Origin: Sycon ciliatum
Taxonomy: Eukaryota; Porifera; Calcarea; Leucosolenida; Sycettidae
Assembly: GCF_964019385.1 (NCBI RefSeq)
Contig: NC_088650.1
Location: forward strand, 27,781,966 to 27,845,965
Direction of reading: 5' to 3'
Length of the DNA: 64,000 bases
Shown here: positions 21,069-33,065 of the stretch, piece by piece
How the letters are laid out: each line of letters begins with the position of its first letter
Position numbering within the stretch: position 1 is the stretch's first letter
Notes under the pieces: model-generated
The model's input: the letters and a program-made list of their open reading frames with translations, nothing else
Database searches by the model: none
Told to the model about the DNA's origin: nothing
Made by a program: the position numbers and the translations under genes

Positions 21069-21742
21069 TGGTAGGAGGTGCACTGAGTATTATGGTCCAT
21101 CATCCTTATCAAAACTGTTTTATCATCTTGGCGGGAAAAGCACACAAATGCATGAAATCTACCATTACTCAACGAGACTCGTTTCTAAACTCATTGCAAA
21201 CTCCAGGCATCATGCATGCTCCAGAGCCAGTCTTCTTTCAAAGACAGTGTGAAGGAAGGTCTTAAATCAAGAAAATATTATGCTTGCAAATAGTAACCAG
21301 CAACAAATGTTGCGTCACTAAATTGTACGCAATTTCTTGAAATTCAAGCGAACCAGATCCAGCTGCATATGCTCAAGAGTACAGGGGTAACTACAGATAA
21401 GAACAGCACAGGCAACTAAGAAATAACAAACAAACAACAACAACACCCAGAGATCTAAAAATGAAAAAAAAATGGTTAATTTCGGTACCAGGTGAAGGAT
21501 ATAAATAAACGCGGGACAGCAAAGTCTCAAGTTGAACACAATGAACAAGCCGGTGTGCCACTGATACATACAATCTAGCTATGAGTTAGAGCGACCTGCA
21601 CTTCAACTGACGGCTACACGCCTTACAAACTACAAGGCAAACCAGCATGCATGCCCCCCCCCCCACACACACGCGCGGACACACACACACACACATTCGT
21701 AGAAACGTGTGTATGGACATGCACCGAGACGTGGCAGGTCCA

Positions 21743-23871
21743 CTACTGCTTATCGCCTTCATCGTCCAGCTCATAGTCCTCATCATCCTGGTCCTCAACG
21801 ATATCTGGGATAATCTCCCCCTTCAGGTCGTACTGAATGCCGCGGCTGGTTTCCAACGCTTCAGAGCCATCCTGGACCGGCAATGAGTCAAGGAGGCGAC
21901 TGCGTTCGGTTTTGTCATTGCAATCCGCCCACTCATCATGTGGAACCTGTCAGCGTGCAAGCCAACCCGAAGCAAAACCAGGCAAACAACCATAATTATG
22001 ATGAGTAGGATCGTCAGAAACATGAAACTCATCTCAGACTTGTAACAGAACTAACTTCCTGTCACCTTACTGTGTGGAAAAGCTCTGTTTCAGGGCATAG
22101 AGCACTCGTCGAGCAGTGGACCTAACTCTAATTGCTTATTCCAATCCTATCCAGACAGCGCTGTGAAAAAAAGCTCTCTGTATTCTCCCAGTTAGAGTAC
22201 TGAAACTTGGTTGCTTTAAGCCGATTGAAATGCTTGCTTGTTCACTGGACTTTGCGATCGATTCAGCTTTGTAGTCAATCGGAGCTTCGCTGGTGAAAAC
22301 TAAAGGGGATTCACACGAGCAATTTTTTGCGATGCGAGATGCAACGGGCACAAAACCTGGGTAGTTCGTATCTAAATCCATATTCGGTCGACAGTGTTGA
22401 AGGGGTTCGAATCAGATCTTGAGTGTGACATTTTGCCTGAAGGTGCCCCTAGACCCCTTGATTCCACTGATTTCAAAATCTTAAATTCTCAAATTTGGTG
22501 CTTACAGCGTTTTGCACTGAAACTCTTCATTTCAAGATCATAGATGCCCAGTTCCTCTGACGTCAGGTAAGGTCTTTGATTTCAGCCGGGTTTTTAGGAT
22601 TCTGTCACATTTTAGTGGTTTCGAATGGATAAAGTACATGTATGACATTCAAGGATTCGGATGCCTCTTTTTTTTACTAGGTAGGCGTACAACATGTACA
22701 AAGGCGCACAAAGGGTGCACTGTATGATTTCTCTTGAAACTTTTCGGGGCGGGTACATTAAAATCTGGGTCCGAGGGCACAGCAGAAGTATGCACTGAGC
22801 TCTCATGCACAGGTAGGGTCACATATCCAGGTTTTTATCGGCCCGTGACCCCTTCGTTGTTTGAGATTATTAGTGTGAGTAATGGCTACCGAGGGTAGCA
22901 ATGGTCGGCTTTAGAGCGCATGGAGGAGGAGAGTTTTATGTATACATGTATAACTATAAGACTTAATTAAAGCATTCCATATTCTCGGTTTACAAATCTT
23001 CCCAAAAGACTTATTGACCGAACCCCACAAGCAGCATACCACCTTACCTGTATGACCTTCCAGCCAAGCGCGCATAGAGCGCGAACTTGCATGGTGGACA
23101 CTGCAAGACGACGCTTGGATCTGAACACACGGTCGGCGGGCGTGTCCACGAGAACCGCCACCGGCGTGAAGCCAACGCGGTTCAGCTCTTTCGCCGATAT
23201 CTTGAGCTTCTGCTCCAGCGTGGGAATCCACTTGACCATGCGTCCGTCGCGAAGCAGCATGGCATTCGCCGCAGAGCAGCCGTCGCCAGTCCGAGCCATT
23301 CTCACACCGTGCATGCCAAGGTGCTCGCCCATCTCCTTGGAAAACTGCTTCTCCGCGGAGCTGAGCGAAGTATGAGCGGTGCACGACTGCACCGCGTCCA
23401 AAGTCTTGCGCGGCATATCAAACGTAACCGTTCCATCCTCCACTTGTTTTTGCTTGGCCAAAGCGTACAGCTGAAATAGGTACATAACTCTCTTTTGGGG
23501 AAGATTTCGGACCTGCAGCAGAGTTGGAGAAAGAGAGCTGATTAATACGGAGGATTAGCAAGACGAAATTCGCGTTCGCAAACATTTTTCAGTTCGCGAA
23601 CTGGATTGCGAACTTTCGCACTTTTCATTCGGAAAAGTAGTCGGAACACGAATCGCGGATTCGTGTCAGGGCAGTCAAAAAAATTACCACGCTGTACTGT
23701 CTGTACACAATGTACGTCGTGTCAACGTCATGCATGTGCGAATTCTGTTTGCTAATCCTTCTCATAACGCGAATTCCGTCACTGAGTTGGACTTTCCTTG
23801 GAGAGCGAAAGCGAACGCGAATTTCGTCTTGCTAATCCTCCGTAATAAGTGACTTGTTGGTGACACGTGGA

Positions 23872-23902
<31 letters not shown>

Positions 23903-26900
23903 GAGGTGTGGGGGAGGGAGGAGGATGAGAGCGCCCGGGGGCTAAGTAGACAAGACGTTATAGAATAAAAATGGATCGGGAGATCCTAGGAGCACTGCAA
24001 ACACAGTAATTTTCAACATCAAGGGCTAGCCAGCTCAACTCGACAAATACAAGCACTTCAATATCTTGTAGGTGCATGCTGCTATTTTACAATACAGTCA
24101 GACCTTGCTTATCCAGTCCTCTTTTATCCGGATCCCTCGCCATCCGGAAGAAAATCGCTGGTCACCGATGTGCAGCATATGCTAGACAAACAACATAACC
24201 GGACCTCGCAATCCGCATGCCGGTGCATGATTTTGTGTACAGACTGGTTGAAATGTGTACAAAAAGCTTTGTCGTATCCGGTTGCACGTGGCTTGCAGAA
24301 GCTAGAATCAGGGAGTTGTACAACAAATGAGGTCCTTGACCTGCTGGATGCACACGGATAGCACTCAGTTGCACGCACTTGCCATTTTTCTCGCCTGTTT
24401 TACATATTGTGCACGCTAGTTGTACTGCATAGGACCCATCTACATGTACATGTATGTACGATGCCACTCCTTTTGATATGCCACATGCATAATACAGTAC
24501 CGGTATGTGTGTTCGTTATCCGGCTCCCTCGCCTATCCGGATATTTTTGTGGAAAACGGATGTGTGCGGTTAAGCGAGGTCTGACTGTAGTTCTGTACTA
24601 CTAAGCAGGTGTATTAGACACCACCCCCATACCATAACATCAGCATCTTGAGAAACATTATGAAACAACACAAATCAATCCAAGTAAGCCACTTTTCAAC
24701 ACTGTGTCCCCCAGCAGAATTTCTGGTGCTGAATGTGCCAGGGTTTCCAGACAATTACAAGTGTGCACGAAATCACTGACTTTGAAATCACAACTGCATT
24801 CATGCATAGGATCACATCAGGGGGGGGGGGATAGTCTATGCACAGTACGCATTCACATGTTAGTTACTGCACTGTACCTGTTCTGGTGTTATCTGGCACA
24901 ACGCCTGGACAGCCGGCTGCGGTATCACACCTTGCACCGCACACGCCCACACAACGTCGATCATCCACTGGCTCGTCGGCTGGATCTTGTAGTAGAGCTC
25001 CGGGTACTCGACTTCACGCGTCGCCGAAACGCTGGACCGATTCCCCTGCAGCGGTGTGCAAGTATTGGTAAGATGCTTACTGACCTGCTGGTAGAGTCGA
25101 GGTACGCCGTAGTTCAACTCGGACAATGCGGTCAGGGTTTCTATTGTACGATGTGGATTGTTCGTCAGCAGGTCCAACCAATTCATTATGACAAACTTAC
25201 CAACGGCATCCAGCATGCTGGTCCAGTAGATACCTAGCGTGGCGGAGCCCATGGCAAGACGGTGAGCATGAATGTCGTTCATGAGAGCAGCGTTGAAGGA
25301 CGTCTTGGGCAGCATCTGCGTCACCATGCGTTTCAGCCGGCGGCGAGGATCCACAGCATGTTTCAGCTCCTCCTTGGCAGTAGTCTTCTTCTTCTTGTCG
25401 CCAGACTGCTTCGCCTCGGCACGGTAGGCTGTATGCGCATTGGCTAGCGTGTAAAGCAGCTGGCTGCATTCAGCAAGGGATGCTTCTGGCGCTGCATCGC
25501 ATGCTTCCCTGGCAAGCTTGACGAGCTTGCGTGGCTCCAGGTGGCTGTACCGAGTCAGGAATGCAAGCAAAGGCACACACCCCGTGCCAGTCAGGAGCGG
25601 CCTGCGCTCTACCTCTGCGGCCAGCTCAATGGCAAGTGCGGCAACTTCGGGCCGTTCACACAGCACAGGCGTAGAGAGCAGCTGGCCGAGAGAGCCCATG
25701 TCATCGACGGAGTATTGCGACAGCGAGTACGTGATGTGCACCAGGGCATCACACAGAGCTCGGTCTGAAATTCTCTTAGAACGGTACAGGAAGGCGATGA
25801 TGCTGTGAAACATAGGTGGCTGCAGCTGACTGTGCAGGCTACTCAGGCGTTGCACAAAGTCAAACTTGAAGCCAACATAATTGGATCGCGAGAAGAGTAT
25901 TGCTAAATTATAGATCGTTCGTACACCAACATCCAGGCCACGAACACTCAGCATCGTGTCAAACTTCTTCAAGATATCTTCGTCAAATGTTTCCTGAGAA
26001 CACAACATGCATGCGCGCGCACGCACACACACGCACACACACACACACACACACACAGAAACGTGCCTTTGGCATTGGCTCCACTGTGCACTGAAAGTGG
26101 TGTTTCAGCACAGCACGTACTTCAGTCAGATAATTGGTCTATGGATTCTATGAAGACATGTACGTTTCTGCAATCTTCACGTACAGGTTTTACTGTCCAG
26201 TGTCCACATCCCCCAAACCATCCCCCAAACCATAGCAAAATAACAAACAAACAAACAACAAAGTCCGAAAGCTGCTGCTTACCTTCCTGGTAAACAAACA
26301 AACATAGCAACACAATTCACAGCAGCAAAAACATGACGAGAGTACTCCGTGACCTACCTCAATAGACATCATCTTGGCGAGCATGTTCACAAGCGGGCTG
26401 ACCGGGACAGAATCGCCGCGAGACTGTAACTCCTGCAGCAGGGCACGGATCAACTCCTTGCCACCCGCCGAGTCTTTCTTCCAGCTGGACCACTGCTCAA
26501 AGCCATCAACCGCCATAGTGCACAGCCACTGCATTGCGCGAACGTCGAGCTGGCTCATATGGGATAGGCACGCCATGTTTGTGTATGTCATTATGGCACC
26601 AAACTGAACATTGCCTTTATAGCAGCCGTACGCCGCGGACACGACGTCATTCGGCGAGGCAAGGTGCCGGACGGTGTTCAGCTTCTGAAGATAGACCAGC
26701 ATGCACTGGTGAGCACTCGTGTGCACCGCCTGATTGGCGCTGTTCACAAGTGGACCTAGTTTGCGCAACGTGTAGCAGATATCGGCTACGTCGGCCCGGT
26801 TAACTCGATCCGCCATTGCTTCGTACACAATTATTTCCATATCTACGGAGCGGTCGAGCTTGAGGAACTCTTTACTGGATAATACACTAACCATATCACC

Positions 26901-27485
26901 AGACTTAACATCATCAGCTCGTAATGACGAGTCCAGCCGGCGCAGGAGCTTGCTATGGCACAAGTCCAATGTGCGCTGGTGTTTCCGGATGCCCGAGCGA
27001 CTCAAGCGCGAGTACAGTGCCCACACGCCTTTCCAGTCCGACGTTGTCTCAAGCGCGGTTTTGAATGCATCGCGCTTTTCCCGCACAGCTGCAACTTCGG
27101 CGCTGCTAGCCGTCGCCGAGCTGCCAATCTGATATCTCACAGGCTCTGGCTCGTACTGCTGCTCTTGCTGATGCTGCTCTTGCCACGGTTGCTCCAGCTG
27201 CTGTTGTTCTTGGTGCTGTGGCTCCTGCTGCTGCTGCAGCAGGTGTTCTGGTTCCTGATGCTGTTGGTGATGCTCTGGTTCCTGATGATGTTGGTGGTGT
27301 TCTGGTTCCTGATGCTGTTGCTGATGCTCTGGCTGGTCCTGGCGTGCTAGTTTAGGAAAGAGCACACGTTGCCGACGGAAACGCACTGCGCCCACCGCCG
27401 ATCCATGTTGGAGCTGGCCCAACAGTGGTCTCAGGGCTCCACTGCGAGCTGACAAGAGAAATGCAACGGAGCTCATGCAGCTCAT
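21743..27485 (-). CDS. FAST kinase domain-containing (FASTKD) family protein with RAP domain
   Basis: A complete gene of four exons: 27485-26358, 25993-24878, 23512-23048 and 21946-21743 (stop TAG). All junctions are phase 0 with GT-AG sites; the total is 2913 nt, 970 residues. The N-terminus MSCMSSVAFLLSARSGALRP lacks acids and has Arg, as in mitochondrial presequences. Residues about 49-112 are Gln/His/Glu-rich (EPEHHQQHQ repeats). The centre is helical-repeat-like, as in the FAST_1/FAST_2 region. The C-terminal RAP domain (from about residue 860: TPVAVLVDTPADRVFRSKRR, then ALGWKVIQ joined to VPHDEW) is the clearest match. FASTK proteins bind and mature mitochondrial RNA. An acidic tail (EDQDDEDYELDDEGD) follows the RAP domain. 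Which paralogue it represents is unclear. Start: first ATG in the frame. Confidence 0.85.
22047..22940. other. FASTKD last intron, no recognised feature
   Basis: Most of the 1.1-kb intron between 23047 and 21947. A minus-strand open frame at 22381-22136 is not flanked by good splice sites and has no motif. I see no MITE ends here. Confidence 0.4.
23546..23844. mobile_element. MITE, TACGGAGGATTAGCAAGACG ends
   Basis: About 35 bp are inverted between TACGGAGGATTAGCAAGACG (23546) and CGTCTTGCTAATCCTCCGTA (23844), continuing into AAATTCGCGTTCGC. The interior is rich in TTCGCGA-like words in both directions. It lies in intron 2 of the FASTKD gene. Confidence 0.8.
23871..23905. repeat. (GA)n microsatellite
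   Basis: Short GA array next to the preceding MITE in FASTKD intron 2. Confidence 0.9.
24095..24587. mobile_element. pogo-like MITE, CAGTCAGACCTTGCTTATCC ends
   Basis: TA-flanked ends CAGTCAGACCTTGCTTATCC (24095) and GGTTAAGCGAGGTCTGACTG (24587). Sub-terminal ATCCGGATCCCTCGCCATCCGG and CTCGCCTATCCGGATA recur. It is in FASTKD intron 2, and shorter siblings lie at 50349 and 56381. Confidence 0.82.
26021..26057. repeat. (CA)n microsatellite in FASTKD intron 1
   Basis: AC array 28 bp upstream (in the gene's sense) of the exon beginning at 25993, so it forms a TG-rich, pyrimidine-poor stretch before that acceptor. Confidence 0.9.
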
Positions 27486-27800
27486 CGTAAAGGCGTTCAG
27501 CGATACATTCCCTTCCGATCTGCGACCAACAGTCCCCGATATACTAGCATATGTACGATATGTTACGAACACTTTCAAACAAACTTTCCTTGTGTTTCCT
27601 ATTAGTAGCTCCCAAGTTGAGATTCAAAGAAACTCAGAACAACACCCTATTACAAAAGTCAAAAGCAGAAAAATTCAAAAACTACTTTCAATCATTAATT
27701 TTTGATTGAAAAGCTAGAAAAAGCGAAGCTTTCGGACGCCATTGTTGGTTTCCTAGACGATACGAGATATGCCGACAATGCGCGCCCGCGGCCCGAAATA
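27486..27800 (-). promoter_or_regulatory. Putative FASTKD promoter / 5' UTR
   Basis: Sequence directly upstream of the FASTKD start. On the minus strand it contains CAATGGCGTCC (27744-27734), similar to the YY1-type ATGGCG element common near nuclear genes for mitochondrial proteins, and a GC-rich patch with GGTCTCGCGATA near 27800. There is no TATA box at a fixed distance. This is a position-plus-motif inference only. Confidence 0.3.
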
Positions 27801-27859
27801 TCGCGAGACCCCGGGTGATGCCCCCCCCCCCCGCCCGGGCCGCGGGGTACCCTGTTGTA

Positions 27860-27897
27860 CAGGGAGTCGTAAAATACCGGTATTTTACGACTCCTTG
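27860..27897. mobile_element. 38-bp palindromic hAT-like micro-element, copy 1
   Basis: CAGGGAGTCGTAAAATACC is followed by its reverse complement with one change near the end (CTCCTTG). The flanks CTGTTGTA (27852-27859) and CTGTTGTC (27898-27905) match at seven of eight bases, as expected for an aged hAT 8-bp duplication. The same palindrome occurs at 40340-40377 and 60180-60233. Confidence 0.75.
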
Positions 27898-27919
27898 CTG
27901 TTGTCCGTTGCCTATGCGT

Positions 27920-28444
27920 TAAGCTGTGTTCACAACTGGCGCGTGTACGCGTGAAACCACGCGTTTGTGCGTATTTTTGCTGGCTTTTGGGGCGCCATGC
28001 GTACGGAAACGCGCCGAAATGGAACTTCCAACATGTTGGAATTTTCAGCGCGTATCAGGCGCGTATCAGCGTACATGCCAGTCACTTTGACTGGCGGGGT
28101 CAAAAAATTAGTACTTGAAGGTGTCGCACGCGCTAAATACGGCTCGGATTGCTGTTTTTTGTGAAAGGCTGAGCGCGCGTTTGGGGGCGCATGAACCGCA
28201 AGCGTACCGCGTCCACGCGCCAGTTGTGAACACAGCTTAAGGCCTTGGCGGATAATAATGCTCGAAAAGGTGGCAGATTCTGCTTTTTTTGCACCGAAAT
28301 TGGCAGAACCATAAAAACCTTATGGCGGGCAATTCCTCGAATTCTGCTCCATTTCTTTGTCCACATACCAAACATGCATGAAACTTACCAGAAAAAGTAC
28401 CGAATTCTGCCAATTTTTCTGCCGGCATTATCCGCCAAGCCCTA
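27920..28444. mobile_element. hAT-like MITE interrupted near its left end by a second MITE
   Basis: The outer element begins TAA|GGCCTTGGCGGATAAT, is interrupted at 27923-28240, and ends ATTATCCGCCAAGCCCTA at 28444. Its ends are inverted. An exact 8-bp duplication, CTATGCGT, lies at 27912-27919 and 28445-28452, outside the composite. Confidence 0.82.
27923..28236. mobile_element. PIF/Harbinger-like MITE, GCTGTGTTCACAACTGGCGCG ends
   Basis: Inverted ends GCTGTGTTCACAACTGGCGC and GCGCCAGTTGTGAACACAGC, flanked by TTAA/TAA on both sides. A three-base TWA duplication and a GCTGTGTTCACA-type terminus fit PIF/Harbinger; a TTAA target would also allow a piggyBac relation. It sits inside the hAT-like MITE at 27920-28444. 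Confidence 0.72.
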
Positions 28445-28769
28445 CTATGCGTACCTATAATAGTTATACGGCCAGCTATGGCAGTGGTCGCCTTGACAGG
28501 TTTTCCTGTGCCTGGTCGGAGGTGTCCGATGGATATTACTAGTCTTTAATTGTAGACCAGTCACCTACACTCTGCTGTTCCACTGCAAGTTTCAGACATG
28601 GACAACGCTGCCATGTCAGAGCCTCACAGGCAGTCAGAAAGCCACCGCCACGGCGCTACACGCCTGTACATGTACTGTGGCATGAGAAAAGCCACGCATG
28701 TTTTCTGCCACCCAAAACAGTGCCATTGACCGCAACCAGGACCGAGGATGCTACAATCAGCATGTACAA

Positions 28770-28870
28770 TCATGTATTTCCAGTAAAATGACCCTGGATA
28801 AGAGACCACCTGGTAGCAGAGACCATGCTTTGAAGGTCCCTTGAGCGGTCATCTTAGACAGGTTTCACTG
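28770..28870. mobile_element. Truncated CAGTAAAACCTG-family MITE
   Basis: Only the right part is present: CCCTGGATAAGAGACCACCTGG, GAGACCATGCTTTGAAGGTCC and AGACAGGTTTCACTG. It matches the right half of the copies at 12285 and 29257; the left end is missing. Confidence 0.65.
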
Positions 28871-29256
28871 AGCATGTAAGCTCCCGCTGGGAGCTTAGTC
28901 ACTCTAGATAGTCGTCATCTTTATTGTTCAATTCCGGCACAAGATGTGATACAGAAAGTGAAGAACCATCCAAGGTATGATAGCCATTGTGAATATGAAA
29001 AGATGTTACACAAGTTATGCCATGCCAGCCGGCTAGTATTAAAAGTCAGTGTATGAACCCACAAAGGTGCAGGCAAATACATGTAGCACTACTACCAACC
29101 TACTACTAAAAAGTGTTTTATTGAACGCACAAACCACTGATGTTGTGAATGCAGGGAGAGCAAAGAATTCGAAAAGAGAACAGCCGCTGAAAATGATTGA
29201 AACTTGAAAATGTGAATTGCAGTAACAAACTACATGTAGCTACCAAGCTACTACTA

Positions 29257-29460
29257 CAGTAAAACCTGTCATGGCGACCACTCGGATAAGGCGACCACTC
29301 GGATAAGGCGACCACCAGTCCCAGCGTACCATTGCAACCAGGACCAAGGGATGCTATTTCCAGTCAAATGACCCTGGATAAGGACTCTAAGGAGACCACC
29401 TGGTAACAAAGACCCCGTTTTGAAGGTCCCCCGAGCGGTCATCTTAGATACGTTTCACTG
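29257..29460. mobile_element. CAGTAAAACCTGTCATGGCG MITE
   Basis: TA-flanked inverted ends CAGTAAAACCTGTCATGGCG and TTAGATACGTTTCACTG. The unit CGACCACTCGGATAAGG is tandemly doubled near the left end. About 204 bp. Confidence 0.82.
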
Positions 29461-29749
29461 TAGTGCCGGACTACACTGAGATTTATACCCAAATGGACTC
29501 ATCCTTGCTATGATCATTCGATGAGACTGTGCAAAGCTGAATGTAAACTCGATTAAATGCCCTCTTTGACAAACTGCTACTGCTGAGAAAGAAGGAAGGA
29601 AGGAGGGGGTTAATAACAATACCATACGGTGGCTCTAGGGCAACTCTGTAACAGCTGTGTGAGTTGTTCTCGCACGGAGCGAGAGATGGAGAGGTAGAGG
29701 GAAGATAGATGCGGAGGGGGGGGGAGAGAAAGAGAGACTGGGACTGAGA

Positions 29750-30031
<282 letters not shown>

Positions 30032-30327
30032 GGTTGGAGGAAAGATACCATCTAGCTGCCGCTGACTGGATAAAAGGTGCATTTGTACAGTGGTCAAACA
30101 GCCGGTGCTCTCACACACCGCCCCTTTGTACACCCGCTTCGGACAGATTCCTGTGCTGGAACGAGCTGAGTGCAAACTCCGCTCCCTCATGCACCGGCCG
30201 TATTCATTTGTTGAATAAGCCTCTTATACGGGCAATCACAGTACATGATACCACTGGCCTGACACAACTAAAGAAAAAGAAAAAGAAATTCATAACCTTA
30301 GGATAAGCGAACTGATCCACCATGTAG

Positions 30328-30549
30328 ATCTACCAGCGATTGTCTCATCTACCTGCTCGCACCACCCGTACCGTTTCGGTGACCATCTCGGATAATTATG
30401 GTGTCCCTGCGGCGCGCAGTCACTCATGCAGGTTACTGTCGCCCCTAGTTGCTGCCGTCAAGCTATGGAATGACTTGCCCCAGGAGTTTCAGTCTGCCGC
30501 AAATAATGCTCCGTTTAAACGCTACCTCGAAGCCTTCTATTATGGCTGA
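30328..30549 (+). pseudogene. 3' fragment of a non-LTR retrotransposon reverse-transcriptase ORF
   Basis: The frame ends with VAAVKLWNDLPQEFQSAANN followed by FKRYLEAFYYG and a stop at 30547-30549. The pattern 'A-x-x-L-W-N-x-L-P ... F-K-x-x-L' is the characteristic C-terminus of LINE ORF2 proteins. It is preceded by ARTTRTVSVTISDNYGVPAA, also typical of this tail. A stop at 30325 closes the frame upstream and no RT domain precedes it, so it is a dead 5'-truncated copy. The (CAA)n array at 31274 could be its tail, but a 700-bp gap makes this uncertain. Confidence 0.7.
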
Positions 30550-30849
30550 CCAATTATTCGACTTAGTTTTCTTTCTTTTTTTTCTTTACATCCACACAAG
30601 GAAACCCAACCTTTGCAAACAGAAACAAATCAAATTCACACTTAGGCTGTTAGGTAGGTCGTCAAAACCTCGTTAGTTACATGTATGTCCAGTGGTTGTC
30701 TCTTGTTGTCGCACTACATGTCGCGCTTATTGAGTTTTCTCGCATTTGCACCTTTGTGTCATTATTGCAATTTTCGCTGTTTACTTTAGCTATCTTCTTT
30801 CTTTCTTTCTTTCTTTTTTGCGCTGTTTTACCACCTTCTTACTGTATTT

Positions 30850-31255
30850 AATCCACTGTTCCTGTTCCTTTTCTCTTGCCTGTATTTCACCTGATGAGAA
30901 GGCTTGAAAGTATACTTGTGAAGACAAAAACTTTCAAGATGTTTGTAATGAGCCTGAAGTGTGTCCTTTTTATGAGTATTATCGCATTTTTGTCTCAGAG
31001 GAAACAGTTTTCTTTCTCTTAGTTCATCTTCCCCTGTCCTGCTTAGTGGTATAGAACCGAGTAGCCATCTTCCCGGCTGATATTTTTCCACATTACACTT
31101 TCTCTGTCCTCCTAGTGTTTGAACCAGCTCTTCCACTCGGTATTGAGCACTCTCTTGGACAGCCTGGAACCTCTCTGTGTTTTCCACATTGTATTGTTGC
31201 ATCTTTCCATCGCCATCATAATATTGGACAAGCCGTGCCCGTTTGGTTTGCGATG
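30850..31255 (-). other. Open minus-strand frame of about 130 residues, unrecognised
   Basis: The frame reads RARLVQYYDGDGKMQQYNVE, then ERFQAVQESAQYRVEELVQT and onward to a stop near 30828. Its composition is protein-like, unlike the shadow frames around it. It has no known motif to me. Upstream it runs into the (CAA)n and (AG)n arrays without a clear acceptor. It may be an exon, or a remnant of the retrotransposon nearby. Confidence 0.25.
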
Positions 31256-31272
31256 TTAAAATAGAAACAAAC

Positions 31273-31441
<169 letters not shown>

Positions 31442-31576
31442 CTCTTATTGGCGATGGTGCCATCGTGAGAATAAAGAATTCAAGCAAGCAAAACAACAAC
31501 ACAACAACAGGGGAGGGAGAGGGGGAGGAAGGAGGGAGGTAGGTGGAGGCAGAGAGGGAGAAAGGTTGGGAGAGAG

Positions 31577-32066
<490 letters not shown>

Positions 32067-32832
32067 GCCATGATAATGAGGAAGTGTAAGAGTATCCACA
32101 CATGATGACATCATGTGCATCGCATTAGTACAATGTACTTGAAGTATGTAATGCTGTCATGAATATTGAAAATGTACATAATAATGTGCATGTACATGTA
32201 CATGTACATGGTATAATTATTTCAATCATCAGACAGCGCTCCGAATCGTTGAAGAGGAGGATCGAGGACCAAGGCTGATGTGACGCAAATGTGTGACGCG
32301 AGCACAGTGCGTCTGTGCCATGTGGCAACATCCTATCCGCTTGTCAGCCATAGAAACTCAGCACACTGTATACCATTCTCTAGATGCTGGCGAGTTTAAT
32401 TGTTACAAATACCCGGGAAAACAAAGATACAGACAAGAAAACGTACATGTACATGTATCCGGAATATTGGGAGAGCTTCCAGGTGCATGTACAAACATGT
32501 ACAATGTACATGACTTTGTATTTTGTAGAATTAGTTCGTGCCACATTATTGTATCATTGATTACGTCATTGTAGTTGCAGTAAGCCAGTAACCCGCCGCA
32601 TTCCTGACTACGATCATGTAGCCGAACTGATGGAAAAGAAGACATACATGATATACATGTAACATGTAATCAGTTTTGATACTACAGTCTAGTATGTTTT
32701 AGGACTTACTACGGCTACGAGACCTCTTCGACGAGTATTCTACTTCACAATGCACAGTGTCAGTGTACAGTCAGTACTAGTATTGAATTTGACTCTGCTG
32801 CAAAACGTCATGCTCTTTCTTCTAAATACATA

Positions 32833-33058
32833 CAGTCAACTTCGCTTACTAGTAGTATATTATAACGACACTCGGCGGGGCATCAACAAGGTGTCGACAT
32901 GTCACATGTCCTTAATCGCGAAGTGTCGTTATACCCGAAGTCTCATTATAATAAGTATTACAGTGGGATGGGACTTTGCTCTGGGCATGGAAATTCTGTC
33001 GCTATTCGCGAATTGTCGTTATATCCGCAGTAACAGTCGTTATTAGCGAAGTTGACTG
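32833..33058. mobile_element. pogo-like MITE, CAGTCAACTTCGCTTA ends
   Basis: TA-flanked ends CAGTCAACTTCGCTTA (32833) and TTAGCGAAGTTGACTG (33058). Sub-terminal TATAACGACA and GAATTGTCGTTATATCCG words recur. 226 bp, non-coding. Confidence 0.82.
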
Positions 33059-33065
33059 TACATGG

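Noticed and set aside
22136..22381. Minus-strand frame in the last FASTKD intron as an alternative final exon.
   Set aside because: It does not continue the RAP domain, whereas the exon at 21946 does so exactly in phase.
22390..22420. GGTTCGAATC as a tRNA T-arm (and GGTTCGAACCCC at 58190).
   Set aside because: No matching acceptor, D or anticodon arms could be folded around either; no tRNA is called in the window.
23052..23479. Plus-strand frames opposite FASTKD exon 3.
   Set aside because: Shadow frames; the minus strand carries the RAP-domain exon with proper splice sites.
24704..25237. 177-codon plus-strand frame opposite FASTKD exon 2.
   Set aside because: Shadow of the minus-strand exon; no motif.
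26100..26200. CAGTAAAACCTG-family end (ACAGGTTTTACTG at 26184-26196).
   Set aside because: Only one end is recognisable; the other could not be found, so no boundaries can be given.
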